Of a stretch of 64,000 nucleotides of DNA, positions 35,878 through 45,613 are shown piece after piece. The notes under the pieces are model-generated. The model had not been told where the DNA came from. It saw only the letters and a program-made list of their open reading frames with translations, and did not search any database. Origin of the DNA: JAEHDI01 sp035455185 (GTDB lineage: Bacteria; Acidobacteriota; Terriglobia; Bryobacterales; Bryobacteraceae); contig DATIFQ010000359.1 of NCBI GenBank assembly GCA_035455185.1, forward strand, positions 1 to 64,000, read 5' to 3'. Position 1 is the first letter of the stretch. Every line of letters begins with the position of its first letter. The translations under genes and the position numbers were made by a program.

Positions 35878-35970
35878 ATGGACTCTTTCACGATTCGGAT
35901 CATTTGCACCGTGCTCGCGGTGCTGCTGCTAGGCGTAATTGTCCTTCGGCGTCGCAAGAGCGCCGAATAA
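35878..35970 (+). CDS. Short single-pass membrane peptide (30 aa) after tadC
   Basis: A 30-residue ORF from ATG 35878 with a strong AAGGAG seven bases upstream. It consists of a short polar start, one hydrophobic helix (IRIICTVLAVLLLGVIVL) and a basic tail RRRKSAE. It lacks the Gly/Glu prepilin cleavage site of Flp pilins and is shorter than they are. The pattern of one helix plus an Arg-rich tail also resembles a bare C-terminal sorting tail, but no PEP motif is present. No function is known. The ribosome binding site and position make it plausible as a real gene; it could equally be a chance ORF. Confidence 0.45.
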   Translation: MDSFTIRIICTVLAVLLLGVIVLRRRKSAE

Positions 35971-36097
35971 ACGGCCAGGGACCGGATACCCGGGCCAACA
36001 CTGAGGTCGCACCGACGAGCGTCGCCACCGCTGGCTGTGGGTCGCGCCGCAGTCCAGCAGGGGCGGGACCGAGGGTGCATGTAAGGAGGAGTACGTG

Positions 36098-39058
36098 ATG
36101 AAAAGGGAAGCATGGTGGAGCCTTGTTCTGTGCGGCTGCCTGGCGGCGCCGGTATGCGGGGGCACATTCGGGAAGGCTGTCTCGATCGGAGGGCACGCGT
36201 CCGATCTCGTCCTCGACGAAACGCGCGGCGAGCTCTACGTCGCGAATTTCACAGCGAACCGGATCGAGGCACTGGCGGTCCCCGATGGCACACTGAAACA
36301 CTCGATCAACGTCGCGCCGCAGCCCGGCTCGCTCGCCCTCTCGCCCGACGGCCGCTACCTGCTCGTCACGCACTACGCCAACTACCAGACCCCCGGCATG
36401 CCCCGTAACGCCATTACCCTGCTCGATCTCGCGACCGGCGCCAGGCAGACTTTCGCGCTCTCGGCGCCGCCGCTCGGGGCTGCCTTCCTGATCAACGGCC
36501 GCGCGCTGATCGTAACCACCACGGAATTCCTCTCGTTTGAGCCGGTCTCCGGCACCGTCCGGCTGCTCGATACGGTGGAAGGAGTCACGGCCACAACGCT
36601 CCCGGCGCCGCCGGCCAACTTTCCCCCACAGATCATCGCCGCCTCGGTGGCCGCCTCGCGGGACCAACAGGTGGTCTACGGCCTTACCGACACTATCCGC
36701 TTCCGCTACGATCTACTCAGCGGCCGCGTCGTCTCCCTCGGCTACACCGCGGAGCCGCCGCTCGGGCCGCGCGTGGTCAGCGTCAGCCGGGATGGCGCGT
36801 ATTACACCGCCGGATGGGCGCTCTTTGACCGTCAGGGCTCCGTGATCGCTCAGTTTCCCGGCGCTTCCGGGCTTCTCAATGTCGGCAGCCACGCCATCGA
36901 CTCGGACCGCGGAGTGATTTACGCTCAGATCCCGGCAGAAGAGGGCGCGCCACCGGTCTTGATGATCGCCGACGCGGACAATCTCACGGTGCGCGAACGG
37001 GTCCAACTGCCTGAAAACCTCGCCGGCCGCAGCGTGCTTAGCTCCGACGGTTCCATGATGTATTCGGCTTCCGACAGCGGGGTGCTCATTCTGCCGGTGG
37101 GAAACTACAGCCGCGCCCGCCGCTTGAAAACCTCGTCGGAGGAGATCTTCCTACGGACAGGATTCTGCAACCGCCGGGTGGCGGTTCAGGGTCTCTGGAT
37201 CGAAGACGAAAGCGGCGCCACCACTGACTTCACGATCGCCTCAAGCCATCCCGCAATCACCGTATCGCCGTCTTACGGAACCACGCCGGCCCGGGTGGAG
37301 GTCCGGGCTGATCCGAACGCCCTTCAGAACCGATCTGGCACGGCTGTGGCCTGGCTGGACATCCGCTCGTCCGGGGCGGTGAATCTGCCGTCCCGTGTAC
37401 GCGTGCTGGCCAGTCTCCTCGAACCTGACCAGCGTGGCACCGTGATCCACATCCCGGGACGCCTGGTCGACATTCTCGCCGACCCTGTTCGCAATCGCTT
37501 CTATGTGCTGCGACAGGACCGGAACGAGGTTCTGGTCTTCGACGCCGCCGACTACCGCCGGATCGCCGTCCTCCGAACCGGAAACACGCCCACGCAAATG
37601 GCGATCACCGCCGACCGCCGTCTCCTGCTCGTCGGCAACGATAACTCCCAAATTGCGAATGTCTACGATCTCGATACCCTGGTACAGACCGCTCCGGTAC
37701 GCTTCCCGCCCGGTCATTACCCACGGTCTCTGGCGGCGGCCGCTGGAGCTATTCTAGCCGCCTCCCGCGTGGCCGGCCCGAACCACACGATCGATCGCGT
37801 CGACTTGCTCACCCGCACCGCCAGCGAATTGCCCACACTCGGCGTTTACGAGAACAAGGTCGATCTCCACACAGTTTTGGTAGCCTCCGGCAACGGCTCC
37901 TCCATCCTGGTCGCCGAGGCGGACGGCAGCCTCATGCTTTACGACGCCAACGCCGCCACATTCACCATCTCACGGAAGGACTACACGTCTCTCGAAGGCG
38001 CGTATGCCGCATCGAACAGCGGCATGTTCGTGGTCGATAACCTTTTACTGAACTCGTCTCTTGTCCCGGTCGGGCGCTTCGAGAAGGGAGCGAACCTTTC
38101 CTCGGGCTTCGCCTTCGACGGCGATTCCGGCTTGCTGACCCTCGCTCCCCCTGGAGGAGGCGCCGGGGTAATGGAACGCGTCGACCTCTCCTCGGCGGCC
38201 GCTGTCCGGCCGACCAGGATCGCCGAAGCGCCACCGGAGCGTGAACCAGGCTTTGCGCTGACTCGCACGCTCGCGCCGCTGGCCAACCGCCAGGCGATCG
38301 TCTCGCTTACGACCGCCGGGTTTACCGTGCTTTCCTGGAACTACGATGCCGCAACCGCGCCGCCCAGAATCGACGCCGTCGTCAACGCCGCCGACTTCAG
38401 CCGGCCAGTGGCCCCCGGCGGACTGATCGCCGTATTCGGTGAGGACCTGAGCCCGGTGAATATGGCCACGAGCGAGATGCCGCTTCCCACCGCCCTCGGC
38501 GACACGTGCCTCACCGTCAACGGAGCACCTGTACCAATGCTGTTCGTGTCACCCGGACAGGTGAACGCCCAGTTGCCGTTTGAGGCCGAGGGAAACGTTA
38601 CGCTGGCCCTGCACACGCCGGGAGGCGTCAGCGACAACTTTCCGCTGAGTGTGTCGTCCACTGCTCCGAGCCTGTTCCACAGCGGATCTGCTGGACCGTT
38701 GGTAGACATAGCGACCGTCGTGCGCGCCGAGAACAACCAGCTCGCCACTCAAGCCAATCCCGTTCACGGCGGCGACGCCCTCGTGATCTACCTCACCGGA
38801 CTTGGCCGCGTTTGGCCGGCCGTTCCCGCCGGCTCTGCCGCACCGTACGATCCCCTCGCACAGGTTGTGATCCCGCCTGCGGTCACGCTCGGCGGCACGG
38901 AACTGCCGGTACTGTACGCCGGCCTTACGCCGGGTTGTGCCGGCGTCTATCAGATCAACGTCCGTGTGCCGCATTGGGCCCCGGCAGGCAGCAAGGTTCC
39001 GCTGACGATCGATCAAGGGGACTCTTCGACCACCGTTACCGTCCGCGTCGTGCAATAA
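36098..39058 (+). CDS. Secreted beta-propeller protein with TIGR03437 C-terminal domain
   Basis: 986 residues from ATG 36098, with AAGGAGG 8 bases upstream; a GTG at 36095 is in frame. A signal peptide (WWSLVLCGCLAAPVCGG) leads into repeated blades of YVTN-like type (SDLVLDETRGELYVANFTAN, GSLALSPDGRYLLVT), interrupted by an Ig-like section around residues 355-450. The last ~230 residues are the TIGR03437 domain (VVNAADFSRPVAPGGLIAVFG, then VNAQLPFEAEGNVTL), a domain of unknown function abundant in Solibacter-type acidobacteria. It is probably a surface or secreted binding protein. It follows the tad genes at 127 bases after the small peptide; linkage with pilus function is possible but not shown. 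Confidence 0.88.
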   Translation: MKREAWWSLVLCGCLAAPVCGGTFGKAVSIGGHASDLVLDETRGELYVANFTANRIEALAVPDGTLKHSINVAPQPGSLALSPDGRYLLVTHYANYQTPGMPRNAITLLDLATGARQTFALSAPPLGAAFLINGRALIVTTTEFLSFEPVSGTVRLLDTVEGVTATTLPAPPANFPPQIIAASVAASRDQQVVYGLTDTIRFRYDLLSGRVVSLGYTAEPPLGPRVVSVSRDGAYYTAGWALFDRQGSVIAQFPGASGLLNVGSHAIDSDRGVIYAQIPAEEGAPPVLMIADADNLTVRERVQLPENLAGRSVLSSDGSMMYSASDSGVLILPVGNYSRARRLKTSSEEIFLRTGFCNRRVAVQGLWIEDESGATTDFTIASSHPAITVSPSYGTTPARVEVRADPNALQNRSGTAVAWLDIRSSGAVNLPSRVRVLASLLEPDQRGTVIHIPGRLVDILADPVRNRFYVLRQDRNEVLVFDAADYRRIAVLRTGNTPTQMAITADRRLLLVGNDNSQIANVYDLDTLVQTAPVRFPPGHYPRSLAAAAGAILAASRVAGPNHTIDRVDLLTRTASELPTLGVYENKVDLHTVLVASGNGSSILVAEADGSLMLYDANAATFTISRKDYTSLEGAYAASNSGMFVVDNLLLNSSLVPVGRFEKGANLSSGFAFDGDSGLLTLAPPGGGAGVMERVDLSSAAAVRPTRIAEAPPEREPGFALTRTLAPLANRQAIVSLTTAGFTVLSWNYDAATAPPRIDAVVNAADFSRPVAPGGLIAVFGEDLSPVNMATSEMPLPTALGDTCLTVNGAPVPMLFVSPGQVNAQLPFEAEGNVTLALHTPGGVSDNFPLSVSSTAPSLFHSGSAGPLVDIATVVRAENNQLATQANPVHGGDALVIYLTGLGRVWPAVPAGSAAPYDPLAQVVIPPAVTLGGTELPVLYAGLTPGCAGVYQINVRVPHWAPAGSKVPLTIDQGDSSTTVTVRVVQ

Positions 39059-39068
39059 GTCCAATCGA

Positions 39069-39095
39069 AGCCACGGGAGATCTCCTCCCGTGGCT
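39069..39095 (+). terminator. Hairpin after the TIGR03437 gene
   Basis: An 11-bp perfect stem (AGCCACGGGAG at 39069-39079 with CTCCCGTGGCT at 39085-39095) encloses a 5-base loop, 10 bases after the stop codon. No T-run follows, so it is either a Rho-independent terminator of reduced strength or a 3'-end stabilising hairpin. Confidence 0.45.
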
Positions 39096-39125
39096 CGGAC
39101 CTGCCGATCTAACCCTCGGAAGCTT

Positions 39126-39758
39126 ATGCGGATTTTGATGCCAGTTGTCCTGCTCACGGCCGCCGCGGCAGGCCTTGCCCAGACATGGGAGGCCGGCGGT
39201 TCCGCCGGCGGAAGCTTGTCGAGGAATGTCGGCGTGTCCAGCCAATTGGGTCAGGCCAGCGCCGGTCTTGCTAGCGGCGCCGCCTTCGGCGCAGTCCTCG
39301 GACAGAGCATCCACCGCATCGTCAGCGGCGAGATTCGCTACACCTTCCAACCGGGCGAAATCCAGGTTGCCTCCGGCGGCACACGGACCAGCTTCCGCAG
39401 CCAATTCCACGCGATTCACTACGACCTCCTGTTCCACACGCGTCCGGAAGGTTCCTCCGTCCGGCCCTTCTTCGCAGCCGGCGGAGGCGGACGGATCTTT
39501 AAGGGCACGGGAAAGGAGAACGCCTACCAACCGCTTCAGGAGTACGCTCTGCTCACAAGGACGCGGGAGTGGAAGCCGATGGCCAGCGTTGGGGGAGGCG
39601 TCAAAATCGCAATCTCTCCACGAATGTTCCTGCGTGTCGAGTTCCGCGATTACATCAGCCCCTTCCCCAAACAGGTGATCGCTCCCGCCGATGGTTCGAA
39701 GATCAGCGGCTGGCTCCACTCCGTCGTCCCACTAGTGGGAATCAGCGTGCCCCTTTAA
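39126..39758 (+). CDS. Small outer-membrane beta-barrel protein
   Basis: 210 residues from ATG 39126 with GGAAG upstream. A signal peptide ends near AAAAGLAQ. Alternating strands with aromatic girdle residues (HRIVSGEIRYTFQPG, RPFFAAGGGGRIF, MFLRVEFRDYISPF) and a terminal VPLVGISVPL fit an 8-stranded OmpA/OmpW-like barrel. Its function is unknown. It lies between the TIGR03437 protein and the cytochrome unit, 72 bases before the latter. Confidence 0.7.
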   Translation: MRILMPVVLLTAAAAGLAQTWEAGGSAGGSLSRNVGVSSQLGQASAGLASGAAFGAVLGQSIHRIVSGEIRYTFQPGEIQVASGGTRTSFRSQFHAIHYDLLFHTRPEGSSVRPFFAAGGGGRIFKGTGKENAYQPLQEYALLTRTREWKPMASVGGGVKIAISPRMFLRVEFRDYISPFPKQVIAPADGSKISGWLHSVVPLVGISVPL

Positions 39759-39830
39759 AACAGGGCGGCCAGCCCATTAAATCCGCCAACCACCAGAATT
39801 AGCAACTGTTTCGACGCTTTTCGCCTTATA

Positions 39831-40766
39831 GTGGGGGAGGTGCGAGCTTCGTTCTTCTGGGTCATTTCCTCACTCGCTGTCCCGCTCACGCTCGCGGGAC
39901 AGAACGCTCCGGCGAATCAGTACGTTGGCGGCGAAGTTTGCCGAAAGTGTCATCCGAACGTCTGGCTCAATTTCTACAAGAACCCGCATTACAAGAGCGT
40001 CGCGAGCGGCACTGAGGCTCCGGATAAGACCGGATGCGAGGGTTGCCACGGCCCGGGGCAGGCGCATGTGCAGGCGTCCGGCGGCAAAGCCACCATCCGC
40101 GCCTTCTCCGTCATGGAACCGAAACAGGTGATTGACGCCTGCCTCGCCTGCCATAGCAGGGATCTCTCGAAGGCGAACATCCGCCGTTCGTCGCACACCC
40201 TGGCAGGCGTCGCGTGTTCAGACTGCCATTCCATTCACCGCTCGCCGATCCCGAAATTCCTGCTTGCGAAAGAGCAGCGGGACGTCTGCTACGGCTGCCA
40301 CGCGCCGGTTCGCAGCCAGTTCTCGATGCCTTTCAAGCACCGTGTGAACGAAGGCTTCATGCAGTGCACGGACTGCCATAATCCACACGGCGCACCCGCG
40401 GCGACGTGGCGCATGGGAGCCCGTCCGCGAATGGTTGAGCATGCGCTCGCCAATGAGGAGCCGTGCCTGAAGTGCCACTCGGACAAACGCGGCCCGTTCG
40501 TCTTCGAGCATCCGTCAGTGCGTGTCGACGGCTGTGAAACCTGCCACAATCCCCACGGCTCGACGAACGCCAAGCTTCTGCGGCGGCCGGTCGTATTCAC
40601 GGTCTGCCTCGAATGCCACAACGGCGCGGGTGCCTTTGGCCGGCAGGGCGACGGGATCAGGACGCAGTCTGCCTCACACAACATGGCCGACCCACGCTAC
40701 CAGAACTGCACTGCGTGTCACGTGCGAATCCACGGCTCGAACGCCGACCCTCTCTTTCTGCGATGA
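39831..40766 (+). CDS. Decaheme c-type cytochrome, DmsE/MtrA/PioA-like
   Basis: 311 residues with a signal peptide (FFWVISSLAVPLTLAGQ) and ten CxxCH haem-binding motifs, in order CRKCH, CEGCH, CLACH, CSDCH, CYGCH, CTDCH, CLKCH, CETCH, CLECH and CTACH. Length and motif number match the periplasmic decaheme family (MtrA, DmsE, PioA) that is threaded through a large outer-membrane barrel to carry electrons across the outer membrane. The next gene encodes such a barrel, and its in-frame ATGA overlaps this stop. GTG 39831 is used as start; GTG 39840 is an alternative that leaves the signal peptide intact. No partner surface cytochrome (MtrC-like) or inner-membrane quinol oxidase is in the window. 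Confidence 0.93.
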   Translation: MGEVRASFFWVISSLAVPLTLAGQNAPANQYVGGEVCRKCHPNVWLNFYKNPHYKSVASGTEAPDKTGCEGCHGPGQAHVQASGGKATIRAFSVMEPKQVIDACLACHSRDLSKANIRRSSHTLAGVACSDCHSIHRSPIPKFLLAKEQRDVCYGCHAPVRSQFSMPFKHRVNEGFMQCTDCHNPHGAPAATWRMGARPRMVEHALANEEPCLKCHSDKRGPFVFEHPSVRVDGCETCHNPHGSTNAKLLRRPVVFTVCLECHNGAGAFGRQGDGIRTQSASHNMADPRYQNCTACHVRIHGSNADPLFLR

Positions 40767-40777
40767 GGTCACTTCTG

Positions 40778-42745
40778 ATGAGGCGCACCGTGTTCTTAAT
40801 CCTCGCTTCCCTCGGGCCGCTGGCGGGCCAGCAGACCGTCACTCCTACGGCAGCCACGGTCGGGCCTCCTCGCGGAACGGAGATCGGCAACTACAATGTG
40901 ATGAACTCCTTCGAGACGGGATACCGGTTCCGCTCCGTGGGTGGCGATCTCGGCAAGTATCGAAGCGACGTCAACTTCGGCAACGGCATCCGGCTTCTCG
41001 GAAGCAGGCTCACCGTCAACTCGAAGGACGGTCACGGCAGCCTCTTCGACGAGATTGTGCTGTCCACTCAGGGTCTCGGAAACGATCCATACCAGTTCTC
41101 GTCGCTGAGGATTCAGAAGAACGGCCTCTACCGTTACGATCTCCTCTGGCGGCTCAGCGATTACTTCAACCCAGCGCTTCCGCTTGCCGGAGGCCTGCAC
41201 CGCATGGACACCGAGCGCCGGATGCAGGATCACGATCTGGCGCTACTTCCGCAGTCCCCCGTGCGGTTGCTGCTCGGCTACACGCGGAATTCCCAAGACG
41301 GCGCGGCCCTCACGACCGTGCAGTCCTTCAGCGCTGGCGACGTCTCACCGGTGTTTGCCGACATCCGCCGCATCCGGAATGAGTACCGGCTCGGAGGCGA
41401 AGCCGAACTGTTCGGCATGAAGCTGCACGTCGTGCGCGGCTGGGACGACTTCAAGGAGGACACGCCCTTTACGCTTGCGCCCGGTACCGCTGGCACATCC
41501 TCCCCATTCACTACCTTCCGGCGGAACGAGCCGTATCACGGGACAACGCCTTGGTGGCGCGTTCATCTTCGCGGAGAAAACAAGTACTGGGCTGCGGCGG
41601 GACATTTCACGTACGCAATTGGCCGGCGCGATTTTATCTTCGATGAGGCCGCCGTCGGAACCGACCGGTTCGGCTCCGAGCGTAACCGGCAGGTCCTTGT
41701 CGCCGGCGACGGGCGGCGCCCGGTCACCTCTGGAAACGTCACTCTCAGCTTTTTTCCGACGGACAACCTAACCATCTCCAACCACACCGCCTTCCACAAC
41801 ACGCGCATGGAAGGCGATTCCGTGTACAGAGAGTTAAACAACGCCACGGCCTCCGGCCCGTATCTGTTCTTCAACTTCCTCGGAATCCGGTCCATAACAA
41901 ACACGACCGACGCGACCCTGCGCGTCTCGAAATGGCTGGGGCTTTACGGCGGCTATTACTACTCCACCCGGCGCATCCGTTCCGTCGAGCAGGTGGAGAT
42001 TGATGGTGTTCCACAGCGGCTGCCTGCGAGTCAGGACAACCGCCTCCAATCTGGGCTCGCGGGAATTCGTCTGAACTTCGCCCGCTCCCTGACGGTAAGC
42101 CTCGACGCCGAGGTAGGACGCGCCGACCGGCCGTTCTTCCCGATTTCCGAGCGTGACTATCACGGCTTCAACGCCCGCGTGCGGTACAAGTCAAAGTCGT
42201 TCGCCCTCTCGGCGTCCGCACGGACGAACTACAACACGAACTCTGTTTCTCTGTCGAGCCACAGCTCCCGAGGCCGTAATTATTCGGTGGACGGCTCGTG
42301 GACACCACGTGACTGGTTCTCTGTAGACGGCGGTTATTCGAAACTTCACCTCGATACGGCTTCAGGGATCGCCTACTTCGTCGATTTTGAGTTGATTCAG
42401 GGCGAGCGGTCGATCTATGTCAGCAACATTCATGCAGCCAACCTCGGCGTCCGTTTCGGTCTCGGAAAACGCGCTGACGTCTACACCGGCTACAGTCATG
42501 TTGAAGACACGGGTGACGGCCGCGTCAATCCTTTCATCGGGTCGGGCGCGCGACCCGATCCCTTCGTGCCCGCACAGACCTTCCCACTTGCGTTCCGGAG
42601 CCCGCTCGCCCGCTTATCGGTCCGCCTTCACGGCAACCTGCGCTGGAATGCCGGCTACCAGCACTACAACTATCGCGAGGACTTCTTCGGCCGGCAGAGC
42701 TACCGCGCCCACACCGGCTATACGAGCGTGCTATGGTCTTTCTAA
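40778..42745 (+). CDS. MtrB/PioB-like outer-membrane beta-barrel (decaheme-associated)
   Basis: About 655 residues. A signal peptide (MRRTVFLILASLGPLAGQ) precedes a long series of amphipathic strands (LYRYDLLWRLSDYFNPAL, RDFIFDEAAVG, YYSTRRIRSVEQVEI) with a terminal strand ending in phenylalanine (TSVLWSF), as in outer-membrane barrels inserted by BamA. Length and position after a decaheme cytochrome match MtrB/PioB-family proteins, which sheath the cytochrome. No cysteine occurs near the N-terminus, whereas Shewanella MtrB has a CxxC pair there. ATG 40778 has GAGG nine bases upstream; ATG 40763 overlaps the cytochrome stop (ATGA) and is an alternative. It functions in outer-membrane electron transfer if the family assignment holds. 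Confidence 0.85.
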   Translation: MRRTVFLILASLGPLAGQQTVTPTAATVGPPRGTEIGNYNVMNSFETGYRFRSVGGDLGKYRSDVNFGNGIRLLGSRLTVNSKDGHGSLFDEIVLSTQGLGNDPYQFSSLRIQKNGLYRYDLLWRLSDYFNPALPLAGGLHRMDTERRMQDHDLALLPQSPVRLLLGYTRNSQDGAALTTVQSFSAGDVSPVFADIRRIRNEYRLGGEAELFGMKLHVVRGWDDFKEDTPFTLAPGTAGTSSPFTTFRRNEPYHGTTPWWRVHLRGENKYWAAAGHFTYAIGRRDFIFDEAAVGTDRFGSERNRQVLVAGDGRRPVTSGNVTLSFFPTDNLTISNHTAFHNTRMEGDSVYRELNNATASGPYLFFNFLGIRSITNTTDATLRVSKWLGLYGGYYYSTRRIRSVEQVEIDGVPQRLPASQDNRLQSGLAGIRLNFARSLTVSLDAEVGRADRPFFPISERDYHGFNARVRYKSKSFALSASARTNYNTNSVSLSSHSSRGRNYSVDGSWTPRDWFSVDGGYSKLHLDTASGIAYFVDFELIQGERSIYVSNIHAANLGVRFGLGKRADVYTGYSHVEDTGDGRVNPFIGSGARPDPFVPAQTFPLAFRSPLARLSVRLHGNLRWNAGYQHYNYREDFFGRQSYRAHTGYTSVLWSF

Positions 42746-42748
42746 ACC

Positions 42749-43102
42749 ATGGAGCTCAAGCTCACGCTCTTCAACAGCATCACGCTGATGATCATGGGCT
42801 TTACGCTGCTGACGGTGATCCCGCTCGCGCGAGGACGCCTGAACCGTAACTGGCCGTTTCTTTACTTTCCTTTGGTTTTCGCCTACTGGCGAGCCTTCGA
42901 CGGCGCCCTGAATACCTGGTGGATCTGCGCCGGACTGGTCATTGCCCTGCTCCTGCGCTTCGAGATCATCGGTGCAAGATCCCGTGCGCCGTTGCGGTGG
43001 CTGTCAGTCATCGCACTGGCTTATGTTTTTCTGCGGGGAGTGGATCTGCTGGTGGGAGGGGAACTGTTCTACTTCTTTTCCGTCGGCAGGCCGGACGCCT
43101 GA
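42749..43102 (+). CDS. Small polytopic membrane protein of the cytochrome unit
   Basis: 117 residues with about four hydrophobic helices (LFNSITLMIMGFTLLTVIP, WPFLYFPLVFAYWRAF, WICAGLVIALLLRFEII, WLSVIALAYVFLRGVDLLV). I do not recognise a family. It starts 3 bases after the barrel gene and is therefore probably in the same transcript. No haem ligand or cofactor motif is obvious. Its 3' end overlaps the convergent rhodanese gene by 34 bases. Confidence 0.7.
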   Translation: MELKLTLFNSITLMIMGFTLLTVIPLARGRLNRNWPFLYFPLVFAYWRAFDGALNTWWICAGLVIALLLRFEIIGARSRAPLRWLSVIALAYVFLRGVDLLVGGELFYFFSVGRPDA

Positions 43103-43466
43103 TACGCCCGCCAGCCTCCGTCGAGCGAGATAACGTCCGTGTAGCCCATCTTCTGGAGCGCGTCTGCCGCGAGCGCGGAGCGATACCCACCGCCGCAATA
43201 AAGCACCATTTTTGTGCTCTTTTCCGGGACATGAGTCTCGATATCGCGCTCGATAATTCCCTTGCCGAGATGCAGCGCGCCGGCGGCATGCCCGGCAGCC
43301 CACTCGCTCTCCTCGCGGGTGTCAACGAGGAGGAACTTCTCGCCCGAGGAGACCAGCCTCTTGTAGCCGTCGATGTCGATCTGCCGCACCCGCGACTTGG
43401 AGTCGTTGACCAGCGCGAGAAAGCCTGGGTTGTGCCGTTTGCCGCCGTGAGAGAGAGCCATAAGAG

Positions 43467-43470
<4 letters not shown>
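43069..43470 (-). CDS. Rhodanese-domain protein
   Basis: 133 residues. A single rhodanese domain (FLLVDTREESEWAAGHAAGA) with the active loop CGGGYRSA, where the cysteine would carry a persulfide. No signal peptide is seen. It may transfer sulfane sulfur in the cytoplasm. The start overlaps the murA stop (ATGA), so it is the last gene of the murQ-murA operon; the link between these functions is unclear. Confidence 0.88.
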
Positions 43471-44715
<1,245 letters not shown>

Positions 44716-44723
<8 letters not shown>

Positions 44724-45609
44724 GCCGCAACGCCTCCGACACCCGGCCGCCGCAGGCCGTCAACTTCTTTTCGGCTTCCTCGCGGGAGACCCCGAGCCTC
44801 GCCATCACAATCGCAGTTCTGACGGTGCCGCCGGACTGTTCGAGCAACGCTCCGGCCTGCTCGTAATCGACTTCCGCTGCCTTTGCAATGATTCTCCTCG
44901 CACGATTGACGAGTTTCTCGTTGGTCGGCTGCACGTTGACCATGAGGTTGCCGAACACGTACCCAAGGCGAATCATCGTCGCAGTCGAGATCATGTTCAA
45001 GACAAGCTTGGTCGCCGTGCCAGCCTTCAGCCGCGTCGAACCGGTCACGACCTCTGGTCCCGGAAGCGGCGCGATCGGAATTTCCACTGCCCGCGAAAGC
45101 TCCGAGTCCGGCGTGCAACTGATCCCTGCTGTCACGGCGCCGATTCTCCGCGCGGCGGCGACCGCACCCAGCACATATGGGGTGCGGCCACTGGCCGCGA
45201 TCCCCACAAGCACGTCTTTCGCGCTGAAGCCGCGATCCTTAAGGTCGCGCGCGCCTCGCTCCGGATCGTCCTCAATCCCCTCGGCCGAATGGGCGAGCGC
45301 CCGCTCGCCGCCGGCGATGATGCCCTGCACCGTTCCCGGCGATACGTTGAACGTCGGTGGGCATTCGGAGGCGTCCAGCACACCGAGCCGTCCGCTCGTG
45401 CCTGCGCCGATGTAGAACAACCGCCCGCCCTGCTTGATCGCCGCTACGGCCGCATCCACCAGGCGGGCGACGTTAGGAATTTGGGAAGTCACCGAGGCGG
45501 CGACCTTCATATCCTCGGCGTTGAAGATCTGAAGTATTCCTTCGGTGGAGAGGGCGTCAATTCCTTCGGATTCGGGATTCGGCTGTTCGGTCAGGAGTTT
45601 ACCGAGCAT
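44716..45609 (-). CDS. murQ: N-acetylmuramic acid 6-phosphate etherase
   Basis: 297 residues with one SIS domain. It cleaves the D-lactyl ether of MurNAc 6-phosphate to give GlcNAc 6-phosphate, part of peptidoglycan recycling. Signatures: GGRLFYIGAGTSGRLGVLDASECPPTF (with the substrate-binding GAGTSGR), the catalytic glutamate of DASECPPT, and VLVGIAASGRTPYV. The C-terminal region (EVDYEQAGALLEQSGG) is the usual helical tail. It lies 4 bases after the TIM-barrel gene and overlaps murA by 8 bases. Confidence 0.94.
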
Positions 45610-45613
45610 GGCC

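Noticed and set aside
40522..41382. 286-residue plus-strand ORF inside the cytochrome and barrel genes
   Set aside because: It is a frame shadow with arginine-rich, low-complexity content and no motif, fully covered by two well-supported genes.
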